From assembly GCA_001692895.1 (NCBI GenBank), contig KV748227.1, positions 620,001-684,000 of the forward strand: a stretch of 64,000 nt of DNA. Reading direction: 5' to 3'. This DNA comes from Cenococcum geophilum 1.58 (taxonomy: Eukaryota > Ascomycota > Dothideomycetes > Gloniales > Gloniaceae). Numbering within the stretch: position 1 is the first letter of the stretch; every line of letters begins with the position of its first letter. Below the pieces are notes generated by a model. It saw only the letters and a list, made by a program, of their open reading frames with translations, searched no databases and was not told the origin of the DNA. Both the position numbers and the translations under genes were made by a program. Shown in pieces: positions 1 to 15,059 of this stretch.

Positions 1-1900
1 ATAAACTTTAGAGATAGCTTACCTTATTTAAAACAATCTCCCTTTTAATAAAGCTTAATAACTCTAATAACTTCGCTAAAGGGGGCTTAATACTTATAGC
101 TCTTTTAAGAATAAGAAACCCGTCTTCTATAAAAGCTTACAAAGCCTTACTAAGATCCTCTTTTGTAGAGAGCCCTTACCTACTGCGTTTAACAACTTTA
201 ATATCTATATACTTGTTACTTAGTCATTCTACTATTAGTTTAAGGTTATTATTATTTTACTACTTAAAATTTTAAGCCGCGCGGGGCAGGTTTAGTAGGG
301 TATAGCTATAATCTAAAGCCTTTGGTACACGTAATGCTTTACCTAGTAAGATTAATAAATATTATTATATATTAACTTTAATAACTAACTATTAATATCT
401 AATATCTCTAGCTTAAATGCATATAAGCTTATTTTATTAACCCTCTAGGTAATACTTCCTAGAGTTAACTGCTTTAGGCTAAGATTAAAGAAGACTTAAG
501 CTTAAGCTTAAACTAAAATAATATCCTTAAGGAAGTGTTTAAATTCTTATATACCGCGAAATACTAGTAGTGAAATCTAGAGGAGCGTACTAGTTATAAA
601 GTAGGGGCTATAAAATCGGTACCTTAATTAGGCTAGGGGTAATTAGAGGTCTAGTAGGTATTAAACTCTTAGTTTAAAAATAAGGAAGGTTAAGTTTAGA
701 CGGAAAATAACTTAGTTTAAGTACTAATATCTATCCTCTAAAACGATAAGTGGATTTTAAAGATAGAGGTCCTAGGATTGCCGTAAAATCACTAAGGAAT
801 TCCTATAGGAGTCCTATAGGAGTCCTAAAGGAGTCCTATAAGAGTCCTATAAAAGTTTTATAAGGTTATTATAGGGCTATAATAGGATTGCCAAGAAATT
901 ACTAAGGGATTGCGAGAGAAGTTAATATAAAAGGTAAATTTCTAAAGGTTTAGACTTATAAAATATACCCTAATATAAAAATAACTGGCCGGTTTAAATA
1001 GTTTCCTTATAATACTCTTTAGCTAAATTATATTCTCTGCTTTATCTATAATATTAATTAATAGTCTACTATACATTTTAATAAGCCGACCGCCTAATCT
1101 TTTTAGCTACTTTAAAGCTTACGGCAGTCTTTATCCGGGTAGTTCTCTCTAAATTATACTGTAAGCAATAACCCTAAAATAGATTAAAAGGTCTCTATAC
1201 TTACATCTCTATAACGTTAGGAGGACATAGTTTATATATCTCTTAGTATTTTAGGCACCACGTTTTTACTCTATTAATAAAATAGCCGCATTTAAGCATT
1301 ATTTAAATATAGTCGCATATTTTATAAGGTAATAATAATAATTTTTTGTCTAGGTAAAGTATAGGCAATATATAGATTCTAATATTAGGGCTATTCCGGA
1401 ATTTATAGTATATATATACTACTTAACACGCGGCCAAGATAGGAGATAACAAAGGAGATGTGTTATAGGAATGTATACTATTAAAGTCCTTACTTTTAGG
1501 ACTATATATATAGCCCCTCATCTACCCTAGCCACCTAAGTTTATTAATTTTCGCCTTATATACACGTTAAGATATATTTATTTTATACCCTTATAATAGC
1601 AACTAGTAAGCCAATTTTATAAATAATGCTCCCTTTCTTCCGTATAATTGGAAATTATATAACCATAAATTAATATAAAAGGATACTTAGCTCTAATCTC
1701 TACGCTATAATTTCTAGTATAATCTAGTAATTAGTCTATAGGAGTTAAACCTTATTAGCCCGCACTAAGTATATTTACCCTTTTCTTACTTTATAGCAAT
1801 CTCTAGAATCCTTCCAATCTCTATATACTTTCTAAACTATTTCTCCCACCACTCTTTTCTAAGTCTCGTTCTCCCTATACAGAGAGAAAGCTAGTTAATA
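1..1900. other. RIP-altered DNA without a recognisable gene
   Basis: Very AT-rich sequence dominated by TA steps, with short stops in all six frames. No domain or splice pattern could be followed by eye. A short tandem repeat lies at 795-852. I see nothing else to annotate here. Confidence 0.6.
795..852. repeat. 12-bp tandem repeat, about 5 copies
   Basis: Five near-perfect copies of a 12-bp unit close to GGAGTCCTATA(G/A) follow each other. Copies differ by G/A changes, as expected for RIP of a short array. No coding context is visible. Confidence 0.7.
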
Positions 1901-1959
1901 ATGTTTAAAGCGCCTATTTTAGGGCGTCTTTATAAGGGGGAGGTCTCTAAGGCAAAACA

Positions 1960-3640
1960 AATGGCACTTATTACTACTGCTGTATACTTTTCCTCCCCTA
2001 TATAGTAATATTAGAGACCACACTATGCCAAATTTCTAGGAGATATACTAACAAGCTTTAAAAACCTTTTTAAATAAGAAATTGAAAATCTAGATAGAAT
2101 TGTACTTATTATAGACAATGCTTTTAAAAACGATAAATATAAGATAGTTTATAACGCACTTAAAAGTATATATCCGCCTATAGAGAATACTAAGTTTATA
2201 ATTATTGGCGTTGCGATTTTATCCCTACTAAAAGGTTCTAATTAGAGCAGGTAGTTCTAGCCGGAAAGTAAATATTACTAAGTATTACGGCGATTGCAGG
2301 GCTTTATTAATACTGGCGTAAATATTAATAAGCTATAGGAGGAAGCCCTAAACCCAAAGCAAGACAAAAGTAAAGAAGCTATATTACTCTATACGAAATA
2401 TACTAATTTAGCTAAGTTAAAGTATAATACCTTACCCCCTTAAATCTTAGGATTAATTTTAAACTTTTTACCTAAATAATAGGTGGCTTTATAAATCCGG
2501 GCCTTACTATATACTTTAAACGCTAGCACTATACCTAAAATACTAGGGGCGTAGGCACGCTAAAGCCTTTACGTACTAGTTTAAAGCGATTTTAGTTTTT
2601 AACAGCATTCCGCTTAGCGTTTCTTCTATAGCGGGTAGTAAGACTTTCTATACTAAATACGGGTTTAAGATAAAGGAGGAAGTCCCTATACTAGAATATT
2701 AAAATTATCTAAAAATCTTTTTTTATATATATATTTTCTAACCATCTATATAGCGTATCCTAGTAAATAAAAGGGAGTTTGCTAATAATATAGGATATAT
2801 AGTAGATAGCATAGAATAGCGGAAAGAATTTAAAGACTTTAAGGTAGGTTTCTCTCCTATCTAGACTATCTTTTAAATTAACTGTAAATAGGACTAAGCC
2901 TAGATTAAGCTCGGATCTCTACTACTAGGCTACCTCTAAAATTTCCCTAAAGCATAGAATAATATTACGGAGGAAGAAATAAGGGCCGTAGAATATAGAA
3001 TTATCTAAAATAGAAACCAAAATAGGCAGTATATAAAAGGATAGTATATAGAGGATAAACGTAAGTCGTATAATAGGATTGTTTAATTTTATATAAAAGC
3101 TATCTATAAGGGAACTTTAAAGGTAATCCTAGCCGGGGAATAGGCGAATATAATATAATACTACTAGAGTAGCACACAAGCGTTAAGATCGTTGTCTTTA
3201 CCCCTCTTTATAATACTAAAAAAGTAGTTAGATATATACTCTAGCAGAATACCCTAACCGTATTAGAGCTAAATTCCATTATACTATAATAGGACAGTTA
3301 CAGCGGAGTTTAGCGGAAAATCTAGATAAGATAACAATTTATAAATATATTTAGCTTAAGTTTAGGGCTAAGTTATTATAAAAGAGCTCTCGCTAAGTAG
3401 GCTAGTATACGCCGTTTATTAAGCCTAGGCCTTCTATATTACTAAGCGTTAGTTAGTTAATCTATTTAGGGGCTTAGCTATTAAATTTTGCTATATTAAG
3501 AATACACTATATACAATTAGGAAATCACGTAAAAAGAACTATACTTTCTTTACTAATCCTAGTATTAAAACAGGAAATTATAAAGGCGCTTAAAAATATC
3601 TATAGAAAGTAAAATATAGTGCTTAAGTATAAGGGGGTGA
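1960..3640 (+). pseudogene. Unrecognised protein-coding relic
   Basis: The plus strand gives protein-like stretches of 30-60 residues between stops, for example around 2060-2220 with the hydrophobic strand-like motif LDRIVLIIDNAF followed about 30 residues later by KFIIIGVAILSLL. The pattern of a hydrophobic strand ending in Asp would fit a Walker-B-like element of a P-loop NTPase, but no P-loop was found, so I do not name a family. Many stops are TAG/TAA, consistent with RIP of Gln codons. Phase and ends are uncertain. Confidence 0.25.
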
Positions 3641-3999
3641 TCCTATTTAACTTAGCCTTTTACTACTAGTTGCGTAAAAGGCGGTTATAGAACTAATTTT
3701 AATATAGTAGGCAAAAGTAGGTATATAAAATTGAGCCTAGTTTTATACGCGTGTATATATAGTATTTAGTATACATTATACCAGGTTAATAGACGCCATA
3801 CTAACTACGGTAAAAGACTATACATTAAAAAACTTCTCTAATTCTACCGCTACTATAATTATAGACGCCTTAAATTTTCTTCTTTACTAGATATAAAGCG
3901 ACTTTTTTTATAAAGGCTAATACTCGCTAGTTATATAAAGTGGGGCGTAAGCTAGGCTAAGCTAATACTGCCCAAATCATTTTTACATCAATCTCTTAT

Positions 4000-6900
4000 T
4001 AGGCATCAATGTCTTAAGCACTTATACGCCTATTAGACTCTATAACTTATTTATATTCTTAAATACTTTCTACTCTACTCTATTTAAGTATATAATTTAC
4101 CTCTTTTACACCTCTTTAATCTCTTTATCGCGCAGAAGCTGTATACTTACTATTACCTATACTAGTTTTTCCTTAGCTAATAGAATAGGTTGCTAAATCT
4201 ATTATATAAGATATAGCCTTTATTTACTTCCTAACTAGTATATTTCCTACTAGAACCTCCTAGGGCCCATTTCTATAACAACTTTAACGCCCTTACCCAC
4301 AATCCTTAGGTCGCTATTTCCCCCTACTTTAGGTCCTTTTTAATAGCGCAAACCTATATAGAGAATATATACTACTCCTAGATAGAGCTTAGCTTTGTCT
4401 AAATTTACACTATCTATCTACCAGCAATATATTCCCTCTTAAAGTCATACCTTTATATAATTTATTATATCTAAAAAGGTCTATTAAAGCCAAACCTAGT
4501 TAAATAAACTTTAAGCTAACTTGGGATTTATATATAGGTTAGGGAGGGAGAAAAGCTAGACTATATATTATTCTATATATTTAATGCGGTAGATTATAAT
4601 TAAACAATAATATTTAGAGGCGTATTTATTAGGATCTCTAATCCTAAAGTACCTAAAGGCACTAAACTACTTAAAGATATTATATAGAATAAATCGCATC
4701 CTGTTCCTACTAGGTGTAGGGTTAAGGTAATAAATAGCTGGGTAAAGATAACACCTAAATCCGCTAAAGCTTAAATAAGTTATATATTAGAACCACCTCT
4801 TAATAACTAACCTAGAGGGTAATAGAGATATCCATGTTTTCTCCCTTAGGAATTAGCGTAGTTAAATATTCTATTATTAGAAGTCCTAGTCTTCTTTCCT
4901 TTTCCTATTAATTGCTGGTCTAGACTGCCTTAAAAAAAAAGTCGCCTAAAAGGGGGATATAATTAGTAGGCGCGTTTATAAATGCGTATTAAATTTCTAT
5001 AGTATATATTATTAGCACAGCCTTTAATATAACAAAGGTAAATCCTACTTACGTCTATATATAGGCTCATTAATACGCCTCCGTTTCCTTAACCGATTTA
5101 ATACTATAGGTTTTTCCCTATCCTCTATAGCGGCTAGTAGCCGTCAGCTTTGTGCTTAAAAGTTCTCGCTAAAGTAGACCTTACCTTTTAGGAACTTATA
5201 ATATTTTTGGGATTCTTATAACAGCTCTTTAGTTCCTAAACCATTTAGTATATAATATATATTAGATAGCTACACCTAAATATCCTCTAGGTTAATCCGC
5301 TTAACCATAAAGTTAAATATATCCTTTAATATTAAATTTACCGTCTATATAGTAGGGTTAAAGGCCACTACCTAGGAAATTATCCCGTTAGGACTTAGGC
5401 TATAAATCCGCTTACACCTTTCTTAGGTCGCCTATTTCCTTATTTAAGTTATATCCAAATTAATAACCAAATCCATTAGACCGCTAAAGAAAAGTGCTAT
5501 ATTTTTTGCGAATATCCCTTAATTCTTTAAGTTTAAACTAGTAATAGTGTCTTTTCTGTTCTCTTATGCCTGGTTTAACCGCTATTTGCCCTCCTTATAA
5601 GCCAACTCTATACGTCCTTTTTTAAGTGCTTTAATCTCTACCGGGAGCTTTTCTATAGCCTTAAAAAGCCTTATACCTAAATCCTTAATTATTTAATAGT
5701 TGCTTTTTATAGAATATATATAAGAGCGCGGGACACTATTAATAACCTATTTAAGCTTCTTAGTAAGGTCTACAAGTTATAAGATAAATTTAGTAGTCGC
5801 TATATTAGGGGTTAATCTAAACGTCATAAACTAGGTTAGGAAAAGAAGTAGTTCTAAATATCTCTTTAAGGATGATTAGGGGCGGGGGCTATTAAGAATA
5901 TTATTATCTTATACATATCTGCAAGCTTTTATTATAGTTAGGTAACTAGGGTAGCTAAGGGGTAATATACCTAAGTTTTATAAGCTAGGGTGCAATATGT
6001 CTATTTACCCCTTCTTTACTATTTAGCGACCCCGAGTTAGGTTAAAACCTTTACTAATATTTACTACCTATAGCATATGGCGGGAACTTCTTTATACGTA
6101 AGAATAAAAATGTAGAGTAAGTAGCGTCTTCCTATATTTATGCGGTCTAGTAATTTAGATTTAGGCTGCCTTTACGCGCAACTTTGCATTTTATATTGTT
6201 TGCAGCCCAGCTTAAGTCTATATATACTCTTATTACTCTAATAAGAATTGTTATATAGCTCGGCCTTATAGATATACATATATGACCTCTGCTTAGTATT
6301 TCACCAACTAATATATAAAAAGACTATTAAAGGCCTCTAAGGACCTCTAAAGGCTTTTAAAGACCTTTAAAGACCTCTAAAGGCCAGCAACTATAATACA
6401 CCTATTAGAGGCAAGTAGCACATAACCTACCCCTTCTATATTATCAATAATCTAACTACTACCCCTAGATACCTATCCCTATAATAGATACGCCTAATAT
6501 AGGCAAAACTTCAATCTATTAGGTTCTAATAGTAGGGGAAACTATTCTTAAGGAAGAGAAAAGAGGAAAGGTCTCCTATATAGGATAGAAAGAAGAAAAT
6601 TTAAAAGAGGTAAAGGTAAGTAATTGCCTATATATTAGGTAAGCAGGTCCCTAATATCTTAAAGATTTATAAAATTATCGCCATTATATATATTATGCCT
6701 AATATTCGCCGGCTTGCGGTTCCTATATATAATTTATTTAATTAGCTTTTTTTAGGCGAACCTAGCTACTATAGTAATAGAGTAATTCTAGCGGAATTTA
6801 AGTATAAGGGAGCATTAACAAGGTCTAAAGCCTATTCCGGCAATATAGTATTTATAAAAGGTAGAAAGGAAGCTTTAGAGCAATTAGAGATATATATATA

Positions 6901-7350
6901 GGAGCTTAATAAAGCCACCTAGGCTGCCGCGCCTCCTTTCGCGTTTAAATTTATATACTAGGCTGGGCCAATACTTATAGCAGCTATAGTACTTCTATAT
7001 AAGCAAGAGTGTCTTCTATAGTTATAGGCCCGCATTTTAATAAATATAACTAGATAACCTAAGGTGCCTACTATCCTCCTAAAACCGCAATTGCGGGTAA
7101 CTAGTGCGTAAATGGCTTTTATTCCCATATAGGGCATAAGTATATATACTTGCTTACTCCTATAATAATAAGGCCTATATAGGAGGCTATAATAGAGGCA
7201 AATTGCTAGTAAATCTGGGAATAGGAGAATAGAAGCCGTAGGGCATTAGTTCCTATAGGGGAGAGGAAAACATAGCTATGGGCTCCCATAGGGGAGTAAA
7301 AGCTATATAGAAGTGTAAGCCGTAAGGGATTAGTTCCCATAGGGCGGTGG
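4000..7350. other. RIP-altered DNA with unassigned coding-like fragments
   Basis: No gene could be followed. A minus-strand stretch around 5720-5480 reads as a Lys/Glu-rich, probably helical segment, and 6880-7130 on the plus strand gives a short open stretch, but neither resembles a family I know. A short tandem repeat lies at 6325-6378. Confidence 0.5.
6325..6378. repeat. 11-bp tandem repeat
   Basis: About five copies of a unit near CCTCTAAAGGA are arrayed head to tail. Variants differ mainly by transitions. Confidence 0.6.
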
Positions 7351-7367
7351 AATATATAGGCATTAGC

Positions 7368-7660
7368 ACCTATAGGGGATTTATTAGAGTAAGGGATTTA
7401 TTAACGTAGGGGATTTATTAGAGTAGGGGATTTATTAAAGTTGGGGATTTATTAGTATAGGGGATTTATTAGAGTAGGGGATTTATTAGCGTAGGAGATT
7501 TATTAGCATAGGGAATTCGTTAGAGTAGGGGACTAAATCCTATAGGGGATTTATTAGAGTTAGGGACTAATTCCTATAGGGCGGCGAAATACGTGGACAA
7601 TCGCTCCCGTAGGGGATTTGTTTAAGTAGGGGACTTATTTAAGTAGGGGATTGGTTAGAA
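7368..7660. repeat. Minisatellite with unit near GTAGGGGATTTATTAGA
   Basis: A run of at least ten imperfect copies of a 17-20-bp unit (GGGGATTTATTAG core). Related but looser copies extend left to about 7250 and right to about 7660. The array lies just downstream of the 3' end of the minus-strand FunK1 copy. No coding function is visible. Confidence 0.8.
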
Positions 7661-8916
7661 GATAGGATTAATTCTCCTACAGCCTTTATTTAGGCGGTAT
7701 AAAGCGGCTTTTAATAGGCTAGAGAGTAGATTACGCGCTTTATAGAAAAATAAAGCCTATATAGGATAATAGGGTATAGGGACTTAATAATTTGGCGGAA
7801 GATTAGGTTATCCGCTCTTCTAATTTTTATTTAGCCTAGGTAACTCGCCCAACGCTATTTTATATACGTTTTAATTAAGGCTACTACTTAGCCTTAGCCG
7901 CCTTAGCCGCCTAAATCTCTATAAAACTTTAACTTATATAGTAGAAGAATATAGGATAATAAAATGTTATTTTATCTACTCTGCTAACACTTCTAGATCC
8001 TTCTATGCTTGCTAGAGAATCTCTTTTATCTAGAAATAAAGCGCCCTATTTTCCTTCTCCTACTTCCTATTTATTAGGAAAACTACCTTCTGTACCTTAT
8101 TAACCTATAGGACTAGCAGCTAGTAGTAAGGTATAAATGCCTTAGCTATATAGTTAAGAAAATACCCCTCCCTATTTACTAGCCCCGATTTTAACTTAGC
8201 TAACTTAGTAGTATTATTATAGTTTTAACGCTTAAACTTAGTTAGACTAATACCTTTACCCGGCCTATTATAGTATATATATATCTAGAAAAGCACCTAG
8301 AAAAACGACTCTAAATTATACCTAAAGGAGTGTTTCTCGCCTAGAAGCACTCCTATAGCTATAAACGCTCTTATATTAGTCTTGCCCCATACTTTTAAAG
8401 GTCCTTCTTACTTCTCTTTAATCGCGAAATTGAAGTCAATTAAGAATGCCGGCTAAGAAGGATTATTATCTTCCTTATTTATTATAAGGTTGCCTATTAA
8501 AATATTATATTAAATAATACCGGCCTATATATATAAAGACTTATATCCTTTAATACCACCCTTTAGTGCAGTAAGTATTGCAGCCCAAAAGCTTACCTTA
8601 TAAAGAGGCTTTCTATAGTTACTAGTAATAATATATTAGTATACGCGATTCTATATAATAGGGCGCTTAGTTAGAGAGGTTAAATACAGGCGCTTACTAG
8701 GCGGTAATAGGGCGCTACAGCTAAAAGACCTATTTTTACTAAAACTTTAACCTTTTCTTATACTTTCTTGCACTCCTACTAGTCTAGGAGGCATTATTAG
8801 GCCTTCTAGCTTATAGTTTGTCACTTTTATAATATATAGCCCCTTATAAATATTAAAGATATTATTATCTTATTTACTTACGCGAATAGTCTTATAGTAA
8901 TAGTACCTAGCTATAT

Positions 8917-9109
8917 TGTTACGGGGCGGGGGCAGTGGCTACAAAGCGTATATATTTAAGGAGTCTATAAGACATTACGCAATCGATCGTAGGGGTTAAG
9001 GGCGTAAGGAGGTGATATACCTACGCGTAGCTGACATAAGCTATACGCGAGGTATATATAAGAGTATAGGGCTCTCCTATAGAGGCCCCTGCAGTAGGGT
9101 TCCGTAATA
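8917..9109 (-). repeat. 3' LTR of the 8.9-15.3 kb Gypsy element
   Basis: 193-bp direct repeat matching 15060-15252 at a constant offset of 6143, with about 15 transition differences by eye. It begins TGTTACGG, ends CCGTAATA, and is preceded by TATAT. Confidence 0.9.
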
Positions 9110-12100
9110 CTACCCCCCCTCTTATAGAGGCGGAGCTCTGGCGACGCTGTAGTTACTATATATATATAGAAGGGACACTTAAGGTATAAAAAAGAAGAAG
9201 AAGGGGGGTATTGTTAAAGGCTTAAAACAACGTTATGTAATAGGGCTTAGCATCTAAAAATCTAACTAATTAGATAACTTTAACCACCGGTTAAAGTTCC
9301 TAGACATCTTAACAATATTCCGGTTATATAATTACACTTTACCGCAATCTAATAGTAATTTAACGGCAATTTGCCCTTATATAGCAATATACAACGGTTT
9401 AACTCTATAAGGGCTCCTATAAAGGATTAGGTATAAAGTCTCTACTTAGGCCCAGTTTCTATAGGTTTATATAGTAAAAGTCCCTAATTAGATCCTTTAC
9501 ATTTTTAAAGTCTTCCTATAGTTGCCATTCTAGCTAATTTATATCAAATCCTATATATATAGCTCTATAGTAGAGCCGTTATCCTCTACCTTTGCTAAAG
9601 TATTTAGAGTTAATAATTTATTTAACGGTCCACTCCTTATAGTTCTTATCTTTGTTCTCGTCTCGGATTAGTACTAGTAGGGGTTTAGGCTATATCTACC
9701 CTAGTAAGGGGTTAGGCTAATAGAGGTGTAGTAGCTATAGGTAAAATATAGGCTATATCCTACGGGTAGCTAGAGTAGGTGGGAGTTCTAGCTTATATAC
9801 AGCTCCCCTATTAATAACTTATTTAATTAAATAGGGGCTAAGGTTTTTATAATTAAGTGACTTTATAGGCCTCTATATAGAGATATTACGTATATCTAGC
9901 TATACCTAGTCGCTAACACGTATCTCTGGTAGTGGCGTTCTATAATAGTCGGCGAAGTAGGCCTACTTTACTTAAGCCTAGGCCATTTCTCCCTTATAGT
10001 AGTCGAGTAGATTTTTTATACGGTCTGTATGCTAGTCGGCAAGTAGCATCTTAAGGCGTTTTCTATATGGCAGTTTCTTATTAATAGGTTCTAGTGGCTC
10101 TATGCCGAATTAGGGGTAATAACCCTTATTCGCGAAGAACGGGGTAAGTCCTATAGTGGTTAAGATATAATTATTTATTGCGAATTTACCTAGTAGGAGG
10201 TAATCTACCTAGTTATTTTAACTATAGGCAACTACCTATTATAGGTACGCTTTTATACTAGCATTAGCGTTTTCCGGTTACCTAGTAGTTTTATAGTAAA
10301 AGGATATAGATATCTTAACGGAGATGCCAAGGCGTTAGCAGATTTGTCTCTATATTTTGGAGTTAAATTATATACCTTAGTCAGACGTAATTAAGTTAGG
10401 TAACCTATATAGTTAGTAAACTTCGCAAAAAAAGGCGTTAGTAACGTTACTAACGGCTACGCCTTTAGTTAAAACGTAGTGGCGCTCTTTTATAAGTCGG
10501 TATATTATTATAAGGATGTTCTTATAGGTACGGCTATATTATTTATAGGGTGGTAGGTTAATAACGAAATCTATAGCAATATCTGCCTATTATTATATAA
10601 GTACTAGTAGAGGGTGCAGTAGTCCTTAGTACTTTATATTAAAGGCCTTAGCGCGCTTATAACCGTAGTAGGCGCCTATAAAGCGTTTAACTAAGTCTAT
10701 TATTTTTGGCCAGAAGTAGTATCGGCTAAGAAGCTTATAGGTTCCTCCTCTGCTTAGGTAGCCGCTTAATTAGAGGTTATAGGCCATTTAGATTAGTTGC
10801 CGTTGTAGATTTTCTAAGTTAGGGATAAATAGGCAGCCTCTATAATAGAGCCTATTTTCTTTTACTTCTAAGGCTACTATATTAATCTAGCCTAAGCTTT
10901 AGAGGTTAGTAAACAGCGTATAGGCGCTAGCGGTCTTTATAGTAATAAGTTAATATAGTAATAGGTTAATAGAGGCGTTATATGCCGTAATAATAAGCTT
11001 GTTAATTTTAGGAGGTAACTTTAGTTCTATGGTATAAAGCTAGGGTATAGTTGGCTCTATTATAGGTAGTATGCCTAGGGCTAAATTTTATGCTTTTAGA
11101 ATCGTCTATTATTAGAACTAATTATAAAGGTTATCTTTAGACTAAGGAAGGTTTTGCGAGCGGCGTATTAGGCTATTAAGTTTAGTACCTTATACTTCTA
11201 ATCTATATATAATTTTAAAGTTAAAACTAGAGAAGAACTCGTTCTAATATACTTAGCGTTAGTTTAGCTACTTTGTAGTTATAAAGTACTTAAGGTTGCG
11301 ATAGTCTGTAAAGACTTTAGTTGGCTAGTTAGGCTCTACTAAGGAGAGTTTTAGTTAGAATTCTTTAAACGCTTATATAATTATAAGGAGTTTTTTATTA
11401 TAGATTTTGTAGTTATACTATTATAGTGTAAGCTTAGATAAGTAGAATGCGACTAGGTAAAGAAGACCGTTATCACCTATCTAGGAAAAGATGCCTGCGT
11501 TAACGTAGTCTAAGAAGTTAGTTTTAAGGTAGAGTTGTTGTCCTAGTATAAAGTAAGCTAGGATAGGTGCTTTAGTAAAGGTATTTTTAAGGTCTTAAAA
11601 CGCCTTCTTGTATTTAGGCGTCTAGGTAAAGCATAGATGCGTTTTTCTTCCTTTTATAGAAAGGCCCTTTATTTATATCATTGCTATAAGTAGTGCTATT
11701 ACGCCTAAGAAGTTGTATATGAATTTCTAATAGAAGTTGGCGAAACTAAGGAAGGCTTATACGTCCTTAATGTAATTAAGGGCTTGTTATTCGGTAATTA
11801 TATATACCTTTTTAGGGTCCATATGGACACCCTTAGTAGTAATAATTAGTTTAAGGTATTTTACTTCTATAACTAAGAATTTGTATTTCTTTAAATTAAT
11901 ATAAAGTCCTATGTCCCTAAGGCGCTATAGGACCTTTTAAACGTATTTAGTATACTTAAAGGGGTTATTATTATAAATAAGTATATTGTCTAGGTACGCA
12001 GAGCAGAAGTCGTTAAGGTAGTCCTATAAGGCGTTATTAATATAGCTTTAAAAGGTGCCTAGGCCGTTATATACGCCAAAGGGCATAACGGTATATTTAA

Positions 12101-15059
12101 ATTAGCTAAAGCGCGATGCGAATACGGTTTTCTATTTGTTACCTTCCCGTATTTAGAAATAGTTAAAGGCGGCGATAATATTAAGCTTAGTATAGATTTT
12201 AGCTTAACTAAGCCGCTTAAGGTCTTACGTATAAGCGGTACTGGGTATTAGTTTTTAATCGTAATAGCGTTAAGTCCTTTATAGTTAATATAGAATTAAA
12301 TACCTCCTCCTAGCTTCTTAGCAAGAAGGATAGGGGCGGCTACTAGTAATATACTAGGACGAATAAATCCTTTATTAAGGTGCTCGTTAATATACTTTTT
12401 TATAACTAGAAGTTTATCTTTTAACATTAGGTAGGGTTTTTTATAAGGTAGCATTTTTCCTTATTTAATGTTAATAGTATAATTATTAGGTTAATATAGG
12501 GGGAGTATATCTGCGCTCTTTTGTAAGCATATATTAGTAAAGTTATAGTACCTTTTAGGGAGGAGCTTACGGGGTTCTTTGTTAGTGAGTCCTTTTTTAA
12601 GCTTTATAAACTTCTTAAAGTCTAAAGGTAAAAGTCTATAGAGTTTTATAGGGGCGTCGTCTTCTAGAAGGTTAACTATATCTATCTTATTACTATAAAG
12701 GACGTAGTTTTATTCTTTATTAAGCTTATATAGTTATAATTAGGAAGCTATAGTAATGGTCTAGCCTTTCTTACGTGCTATATAGTAGAAGGCCAGGGCA
12801 CTTATATAGTAGTAGTTAATTATAGGTAGGGTAATAAGGGGTTCCTTAGGTTAATATCCTGGGGAGTAAATAGAGGCGGTTAGGTTATACCCTAGGCAAG
12901 TCTCTTTACAGTATTTAAAGTTAAAGGTTACTTTTCTCTTCTTCTAGTTAATAGTGGGGTTATATTATTTAAGCTAGTTTATTCTAAGGATAATAGGGTA
13001 GTTAGTAAGTAGTATAATATAGGCCTAGAGTTCTTTCTAGTGCCCATTTATATCTAGGTAGAGTTATGCTATATAGGTAATCTTCTATACGGTATAATTA
13101 CTATTAGCGAGTTATAGGGCGTAGGCTTTAGTAAGGGGTAAGGTAAGTAGGTTATAAGTACGCATAAATTAGGTATCTATAAATTTGTTAGTAGCTTTGT
13201 AATTAATTATAGAACGGCTTTTATATTGTTTTTTAGTAGTAGTTCCTATTATAGGTAAAACTATCTATTTCCATCCGTTTATCTTTATAGAGTTATCTAT
13301 TAAGTAAGCCAATATATAAATCCCTCCGTTATTAGGGCGTCCTAACCCATAACTTAGGGCTAAGACTTAGCGTTTTCCGTTTCTGTATCTAACTCTACCG
13401 CTATTACTATATCTTTATCTTATACGGTAGTAGCGTATAGCAACGTATTTAGTGTTTAGGGTATTAGGTTAGGTATTAGGTAGCGGCTACTAAACCTAGC
13501 TATTAAGTAGTTTAGGTTATTATAATAATAGCCTTCTTAACGGCATCTATAGCAGCGTCCTAGTTTTTAAAGTAGCTCGCGCTCTCCATCTAGGAGTTTT
13601 TATAGGAAGGTTAGTATAGAGAAATCAATATTAGTTCTGGTAGTACTTAAGGTAGTAGGCGTTAGTAGCTTAGTATACGTGGGTTTAGTAGGCCCAGAGG
13701 GCTTCTATAGAGAGGTCTTTAGGTAAGGGTTAGTAGTAGCAATCTAATTTAGTTGTTGTTTAATCTTCTGTAGAGCTACTACTATATTATAAACATCGTT
13801 ATAGTTATGGCTGGCCGCTGCGTAACTAAGGCGATAAATAACTTTTTTAAGGAGGTCCTCCTAATCTTTAGTATTATCTTAGGCGAGGGCTCTAGTGTAT
13901 TCCTAGAATTTAATATAGAATTTATTAAATAATTTAGTAGGGCTTATCTTTAGGGCACGTAGTTTAGCTTAGTTAGTGGCCAGTAGGTTATAGTCGCGGT
14001 ATATTAGGTTAAGATTATTAAGGACTTCTTAATAGGACTACTACTTTTAGGGGCTACTAGTCTCCTATTAGGCGAAGAGTCTATTAAATAGTATACCCTT
14101 TATTCGCCTAATAATATAGCCGATCTTAGTGTCTTTTATAGGAAAAAGGTAGGTACTTTAAGTTAGTTTCTTACGGATTTATATCTTCTAGTGGCTATAT
14201 TCCTTGCGGTCTCCCTAAAAGACTAGGGGATTAGGGTAGCGTGTATTAAACCCTATAGTAGCAGTTTGGGTCCAATTATTATGGCTTTTATTATTACTAC
14301 TTTAGTAGGGGTTCCTATTAGGTGAAGCTGCTTAGTACTAACCCTCTATTAAGTATTAAGTAGGTGAAGTTACCGGGGGCGTAAAGACTTAGGTAGCGTT
14401 ATTATATATATACTTATTAAGCTAAGATTATAGGTATTTAATTATGCCTTCTCTTTTAGTAACTGTAGTAATTAGTACAATCTTAGCCTTCTTTAACTGT
14501 TAAACGTCGCGTTTAAACACACAGAGGTCGTCTTTAGTTTCTTAATGTGTGTTATTAGCAAGCGCCTTACGAGCTTATAGGTCTTGGATAATATCGCGAT
14601 CTTAGGTAGTACGCATCTCGGCTTATATAAGCTTTAGGTAGTAGTTCTGTAAAAGGTAGTAGTATTTATTAGGGTTTCGTACTACCATTTTCGCAAACGT
14701 CTTAGCGTCTTATATTTTAATTTTAATGGGTAGTAGCCCTTTTATTTGCTTATCCGTAGTTATATAGTTAATAAAAGATAAGACATTATTAGTGTCCGTC
14801 TCCTTAGGGGTTAAGGCTAAGGCTAATAAATCAAATTCTCCTAGGATTAATTGGCGTTGTAAGTTAAGTATAGATATTGGATTGTTCTTTAGGTTTAATA
14901 TAGTAGCTAGTAAGGGATATTGTCTTACTATTATGGGTTCCTTAGAAGTATAAAGTGAGGTAATTTATAGACACGCTGCTTTTAGCAGTGCCTATAGTAT
15001 TATAAAGACGTAGAATTGGTTATAGGCTAAGCGTTAGTAGTAAAAAACGTATAACGTAA

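Noticed and set aside
2060-2220. NACHT/P-loop NTPase fragment
   Set aside because: There is a hydrophobic strand ending in Asp but no Walker A motif or other NLR feature, so it is too weak to name.
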